From NCBI GenBank assembly GCA_041623475.1, contig JBFJWU010000094.1:1-10402 (forward strand): DNA of 10,402 bases, given 5' to 3'. This DNA is from JBFJWU01 sp041623475 [NCBI: bacterium] (lineage in GTDB: Bacteria > J088). The notes below the pieces were generated by a model. The model saw only the letters and a program-made list of their open reading frames with translations, ran no database searches and was not told the origin of the DNA. The translations under genes and the position numbers were made by a program. Shown piece by piece: positions 7,124-10,402 of this stretch. Numbering within the stretch: the stretch's first letter is position 1; every line of letters starts with the position of its first letter.

Positions 7124-7140
7124 CCGGATCGACTGGCAAA

Positions 7141-7198
7141 TGTCTGTGTCGCGGCGCAGAATGAACCCACTTCGTATACCTGGCAGCAGACACAAACA
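7141..7198 (+). repeat. Imperfect inverted repeat before idi-2
   Basis: TGTCTGTGTC (7141-7150) pairs with GACACAAACA (7189-7198) over 10 bp with one G-T mismatch (G-U in RNA), around a 38-nt loop. The right arm reaches the ACAGG (7196-7200) that is the likely ribosome binding site of the isomerase gene. It is the only sizeable gap in the plus-strand run (7124-7207). I see no good promoter and no T-tract in the gap. Confidence 0.3.
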
Positions 7199-7207
7199 GG
7201 CGTGACC

Positions 7208-8242
7208 GTGATTGAAGACCGAAAAAACCAGCACATCGACATCGTCCTGGGTGAGCAAAGTGAGCATCGCGGCGGCACACTGCTGGAGTGCGTTGATCTG
7301 GTTCACCAGAGCCTGCCCGAACTGGACCTGGATGACGTTCAGGTCGGAACCCGGTTCCTCGGCCGCCAGATCGATGCCCCGCTGTTGATTACCGGAATGA
7401 CCGGCGGATCTGATCGAGCCGCGGACATCAATAAACAACTGGCGGAGGCCGCCCAGCGGGCAGGTGTTGCGCTTGGGGTTGGCAGCATGCGCCCGATGAT
7501 CCAGGACTCGGCGCGACGATCAGACTATGATCTACGCGGAATCGCGCCCGATATCCCGCTGTTGGGCAACCTGGGGGTCATGCAGGCGGCGGAACTGCCG
7601 GTTGACGAGGCCCGCGCGTTTCTGGCTGAACTGGGTTATGACGCCTTGTGCCTGCATTTGAACCCCGCGCAGGAACTGGCCCAACCCGAAGGCGACCGCA
7701 GATTCCGTGGTGCGCTTGAGACGATCACCCGGTACCAGGCGGATCTTGGTTTGCCCGTGATCGTCAAGGAAACCGGAGCCGGATTATCGCCGGGGGCGCT
7801 GGCCGCGATCTCGGCAGCCAGCGTCAGTTGGGTGGATGTCAGTGGCAGCGGCGGGACCAGTTGGACACGGGTCGAAGCCAACCGCCCGGATGCCGATGAT
7901 TTCGGACACGAATTTGCCGACTGGGGGATTCCAACCGCAGTATCACTGGTTTGCGCCCATCGCACGGGTTTGCGGGCTGTGTCGTCTGGTGGCATTCGCT
8001 CGATTCACGATATTGTCGTATCGCTGGTACTGGGAGCGCGGATTGTCGGCGCCGCACGCCCCGTGCTGGTCCGGCTCGACCAGGATGGCCCCCAGGGGGC
8101 GGTTGACTTGATCGGGCAGTGGCAGTCGTCGTTGCGCAAATCAATGCTGCTGCTCGGCGTTGCCAGCCTTGAGGAACTCAGGCATGTTCCCCGAATTGTT
8201 CATCCGCCGCTGTCGACCTGGTTGCAGCAGGTGTCAACGTGA
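7208..8242 (+). CDS. fni: Isopentenyl-diphosphate delta-isomerase, type II (FMN-dependent)
   Basis: The enzyme interconverts IPP and DMAPP in the cytoplasm, using reduced FMN and Mg2+. The 344-residue product has the family motifs in order: RKxxH at residues 5-9, MTGG (64-67), GVGSMR (90-95), NLG, NPAQE with the Gln and Glu of the active site (152-156), VKETGAG (186-192), SGSGGTSW (212-219) and SSGGIR (259-264), the last in the phosphate/FMN region. Length fits the family. I prefer GTG 7208 because ACAGG (7196-7200) is 7 nt upstream; GTG 7202 would leave only 1 nt and adds two residues. The stop overlaps the decarboxylase start in GTGA. It closes the mevalonate route by making DMAPP, the allylic primer for polyprenyl synthesis. 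Confidence 0.95.
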   Translation: MIEDRKNQHIDIVLGEQSEHRGGTLLECVDLVHQSLPELDLDDVQVGTRFLGRQIDAPLLITGMTGGSDRAADINKQLAEAAQRAGVALGVGSMRPMIQDSARRSDYDLRGIAPDIPLLGNLGVMQAAELPVDEARAFLAELGYDALCLHLNPAQELAQPEGDRRFRGALETITRYQADLGLPVIVKETGAGLSPGALAAISAASVSWVDVSGSGGTSWTRVEANRPDADDFGHEFADWGIPTAVSLVCAHRTGLRAVSSGGIRSIHDIVVSLVLGARIVGAARPVLVRLDQDGPQGAVDLIGQWQSSLRKSMLLLGVASLEELRHVPRIVHPPLSTWLQQVST

Positions 8243-9210
8243 CGCGCCTCCGAAATGTGCAGGTCACAGCCAGGGCAAATATTGCCCTGGTCAAATACTG
8301 GGGCAAGGCCGATGCCGGGCGAAATATTCCTGATGTCGGGTCGCTGTCGTTGACGTTATCCGGTCTTGAAACGCGTACGACTGTTTCCGCCGCCGAGCCA
8401 GGATCCGGGTGGCATTTTGAACTGGATGGCAGGCCGATGACGGATAAGGAAGCGGACAGGATGCGGTCGCTGTTCAGGCGACTGGACGTGCCATCCGCGA
8501 TGGATATCCATTTTGCGTCCGAAAATCATTTTCCGACCGCTGCGGGCCTTGCCAGTTCCGCGTCTGGCGGGGCGGCATCGGTCGTCGCGCTGGATTCAGC
8601 ACTGGATTTGCAACTGTCCGGCGAGCGGTTGGCAGAAGAGGCGCTGCGGGTATCCGGAAGCGCGCCGCGCAGCCTGTTTCCGGGATTCGTCAGGCTGGAC
8701 CCGGCTGGCGATCACGTCCAGCTTCGATCTTTGGACATGCCGGAAAACTGGGATCTGGCTGTCCTGGTTGCCCAGACGGCGACCGGACCCAAGAAAGTGT
8801 CGAGTCGGCAGGCGATGGCATCCAGCAAAGCATCCCCGTACTATCCCGCCTGGGTGGACAGCCACGCGCAGGACCTGGATGATGCGGAGGCAGCGATCGC
8901 AGCGGCCGATTTTGATCGACTGGTGGCAGCGATGGAGCGAAGCACACTGAAAATGCACGCGCTGCCGATTACCAGCCAGCCACCGGTCTGGTATTGGAAC
9001 GATGTGACACTGGCGGTGATCGCAGCCATTGAAGAGGGGCGCGATCGTGGCATGTCGGGCGGCTATACGATGGACGCAGGTCCCCACGTGAAACTGTTTT
9101 GCCAACTGGGCGATGCCAAAGCCTGGGGCGCTTTGTTGGCCGCTGTCCCCGGGGTCACTGGCGTGATCCAGGCATCCACTGGCGACGGTCCCGAAGTCGA
9201 GTTCATCTAG
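8239..9210 (+). CDS. mvaD: Diphosphomevalonate decarboxylase
   Basis: A GHMP-fold enzyme that converts mevalonate 5-diphosphate and ATP to IPP, CO2, ADP and phosphate. The 323-residue product has ANIALVKYWGK (13-23), NIPDVGSLSLTL (29-40), the ATP loop FPTAAGLASSASGG (98-111), SGSAPRS (139-145), TGPKKVSS (182-189) and TMDAGPHVK (277-285). The Asp/Lys/Arg triad typical of active decarboxylases is present as D279, K19 and R144. The usual GSACRS and GGF motifs read GSAPRS and PGF here, a small departure next to the conserved Arg. The start GTG shares GTGA with the isomerase stop, and AGGTG (8229-8233) lies 5 nt before it. Phosphomevalonate decarboxylase or mevalonate-3-kinase relatives are less likely because the full triad is kept and a PMK lies next to it. 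Confidence 0.93.
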   Translation: MTRLRNVQVTARANIALVKYWGKADAGRNIPDVGSLSLTLSGLETRTTVSAAEPGSGWHFELDGRPMTDKEADRMRSLFRRLDVPSAMDIHFASENHFPTAAGLASSASGGAASVVALDSALDLQLSGERLAEEALRVSGSAPRSLFPGFVRLDPAGDHVQLRSLDMPENWDLAVLVAQTATGPKKVSSRQAMASSKASPYYPAWVDSHAQDLDDAEAAIAAADFDRLVAAMERSTLKMHALPITSQPPVWYWNDVTLAVIAAIEEGRDRGMSGGYTMDAGPHVKLFCQLGDAKAWGALLAAVPGVTGVIQASTGDGPEVEFI

Positions 9211-9225
9211 ACGGGCCATTGATTA

Positions 9226-10137
9226 ATGATTCCAGACATGATCAGTTCGGCCGACCTGGTTCGGGCACCGGGCAAGCTGTTTCTTGCCGGAGAGTATGCG
9301 GTACTCGGGGGCGCGCCAGCCCTTGTTTGCGCGGTCGAGCCGTGGGCCGTGGCGTGGGGTTCGGCGGACCGAATCCAGGGGATTTATCCGGGCGCACCCG
9401 CTGTCGCGGACCCGAGTGGCTGGATTGATACCAGCGGTTTTTTTGCTGGTGGTGAAAAATCCGGAGTCGGGTCCAGCGCTGCTGCCGCGGTATTGATTGC
9501 CGCATTAGCGAACCCTGATGAACGACGGCCCGACCGACTGTTCCAACCCGCAATGGAGGTGCATACAGAAATCAAGGGATCCGGCGGCAGTGGCGGCGAC
9601 ATCGCAGCAATCCTGCACGGTGGCTGCGGATTGTTCGCTCGTGATGGTGATGACTGGACGTGGGAGCCCGTCGGATTTCCTGCTGACGGCTGGATCGGAA
9701 TTATCCAGGCCGGCCACTCGGCCGATACCTCCGACTGGATTCGCAAGTTCAAAGCGTTGTCGGGATCCTCTGATCTGGACAATTGGCAGGCAGACACCGA
9801 ATCGATTGTCCATGGTTTTCGCACAATCGCCGATAAGGACTGGTCGCAACAGTTCCAGCGTGCCTGCGACCTCTACTTCGAATTGACGCGATTGCTGTCG
9901 CCGGACATCTTCCCGGAAAGCTTTATGGCCTGTCGGAACATTGGCGAATCCCTTGGTATTGGCTTTAAGCCAAGCGGAGCCGGGGGCGGCGATGTCGGAA
10001 TTTTTGTTGGCCGTGGGGCCGACCGTCAGCGCGACCTGCTGGCCGAATTGCGCAAGGCCGGGATGGCGGCGCGGATTTCAGTACCAACTCAACACGGATT
10101 GCACTGGCAGTGTGCCGCAGAGCAGGGGGCCAAATGA
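9226..10137 (+). CDS. mvaK2: Phosphomevalonate kinase (GHMP family)
   Basis: The predicted reaction is ATP-dependent phosphorylation of mevalonate 5-phosphate to the 5-diphosphate, the substrate of the decarboxylase just upstream. The 303-residue product opens with APGKLFLAGEYAVLGG (14-29); GEYAVL is typical of PMK, whereas mevalonate kinases usually read GEHAVV. The ATP loop is SGVGSSAAAA (79-88). The active Asp lies in SGGDIAA (122-128), and the C-terminal GHMP motif is PSGAGGGD (249-256). It is shorter than staphylococcal MvaK2 (about 358 residues), mostly between the first two motifs, but no core motif is lost. It lies 15 nt after mvaD with no clear Shine-Dalgarno; ATG 9238 is another possible start. 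Its stop overlaps the HMG-CoA reductase start in ATGA. Mevalonate kinase is the main alternative. Confidence 0.83.
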   Translation: MIPDMISSADLVRAPGKLFLAGEYAVLGGAPALVCAVEPWAVAWGSADRIQGIYPGAPAVADPSGWIDTSGFFAGGEKSGVGSSAAAAVLIAALANPDERRPDRLFQPAMEVHTEIKGSGGSGGDIAAILHGGCGLFARDGDDWTWEPVGFPADGWIGIIQAGHSADTSDWIRKFKALSGSSDLDNWQADTESIVHGFRTIADKDWSQQFQRACDLYFELTRLLSPDIFPESFMACRNIGESLGIGFKPSGAGGGDVGIFVGRGADRQRDLLAELRKAGMAARISVPTQHGLHWQCAAEQGAK

Positions 10138-10402
10138 AGACAGAATCCAGGGAATTCAGAAAACTGGGCCGCGTTGGACGAGTCCAACGCCTGGTCGACG
10201 AGGGCATCCTGACACCAGACCAGGGTGATCAGTTGCTGGCCGACGTCCCGGTCCTGCCACTCGAAGTTGCCGAACATATGATTGAAAACGTTATCGGTGT
10301 CTACGGTTTGCCATTGGCCGTCGTACCCAACGTCACAATCAACGGCAAAAATTATGATATTCCGCTGGTGATCGAAGAACCCAGCGTCGTTGCCGCACTG
10401 GC
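10134..10402 (+). CDS. mvaA: Hydroxymethylglutaryl-CoA reductase, class II (partial, C-terminus off the right edge)
   Basis: The enzyme interconverts HMG-CoA and mevalonate with a nicotinamide cofactor; in an operon with PMK, decarboxylase and isomerase it should run in the biosynthetic direction. Only the first 89 residues are present. They match the N-terminal region of class II reductases: EFRKLGRVGRVQRL, then MIENVIGVYGLPLAV (ENVIG at 51-55), INGKNYDIPLVIEEPSVVAA. The second Glu of EEPS (E82) aligns with the catalytic Glu83 of the Pseudomonas mevalonii enzyme. The start ATG overlaps the PMK stop in ATGA, with AGGGGG 4 nt upstream. The cofactor preference and the catalytic Lys, Asp and His cannot be read because the gene is cut. 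Confidence 0.95.
   Translation, partial: MKTESREFRKLGRVGRVQRLVDEGILTPDQGDQLLADVPVLPLEVAEHMIENVIGVYGLPLAVVPNVTINGKNYDIPLVIEEPSVVAAL

Noticed and set aside
6734-7438. Minus-strand frame of 234 codons spanning the SurA-like/isomerase gap
   Set aside because: It is antisense to two genes with strong family motifs and shows no domain of its own.
8596-9219. Minus-strand frame of 207 codons inside mvaD
   Set aside because: Antisense to the decarboxylase, which is supported by its complete motif set; no independent evidence.

Overview
This window looks like chromosome of a diderm (Gram-negative) bacterium of moderately high GC content. It carries a SurA-like periplasmic protein, a lipoprotein signal and a proteobacterial-type FtsB. 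The FtsB C-terminus (LGMVKPNE) and the large Ig-repeat lipoprotein (repeats ending in DxAGN, some with FECR..C cysteine pairs) remind me most of deltaproteobacterial or myxococcotal genomes. That is an impression from family knowledge, and the taxon is not proven by this window.

Layout. (1) Positions 1-3849, minus strand: one uninterrupted reading frame of 1283 codons that runs off the left edge. It encodes a large exported protein, probably a lipoprotein, with an IPT/TIG-like N-terminal module followed by at least ten Ig-like repeats of about 85-108 residues. It was found by reading the reverse strand directly, because it has no stop inside the window. (2) Positions 3850-4039: a divergent intergenic region. 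It holds a near-consensus sigma-70 promoter for the lipoprotein gene, a perfect CRP-type palindrome (AAATGTGA-N6-TCACATTT) at the lac-like class I distance from it, and a second inverted repeat nearer ftsB. (3) Positions 4040-10402, plus strand: a compact, probably largely co-transcribed run. The order is ftsB; a membrane GAF-GAF-GGDEF diguanylate cyclase; a short SurA-like exported chaperone; and, after a 78-84 bp gap, four mevalonate-pathway genes: type II IPP isomerase, diphosphomevalonate decarboxylase, phosphomevalonate kinase and class II HMG-CoA reductase (cut by the right edge). Junctions of 1-4 nt overlap (TGATG, GTGA, ATGA) suggest translational coupling.

How the genes fit. The last four genes cover mevalonate formation from HMG-CoA (reductase), the second phosphorylation (PMK), decarboxylation to IPP (MvaD) and isomerisation to DMAPP (Idi-2). 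Mevalonate kinase and HMG-CoA synthase are not in the window and would be expected downstream. FtsB is a divisome coiled-coil protein, the cyclase makes c-di-GMP, and the SurA-like protein would act in the periplasm, so the first half of the plus-strand run is envelope and signalling.

The most notable signals are the exact CRP-type site driving a giant surface protein, the absence of a canonical start codon for a full-length FtsB (an AUC with a well-placed Shine-Dalgarno is the best candidate), and mevalonate genes downstream of ftsB, where many gammaproteobacteria keep the MEP genes ispD-ispF. I see no RNA genes, insertion sequences, CRISPR arrays or convincing terminators. I do not see strong evidence for a wholly new system.
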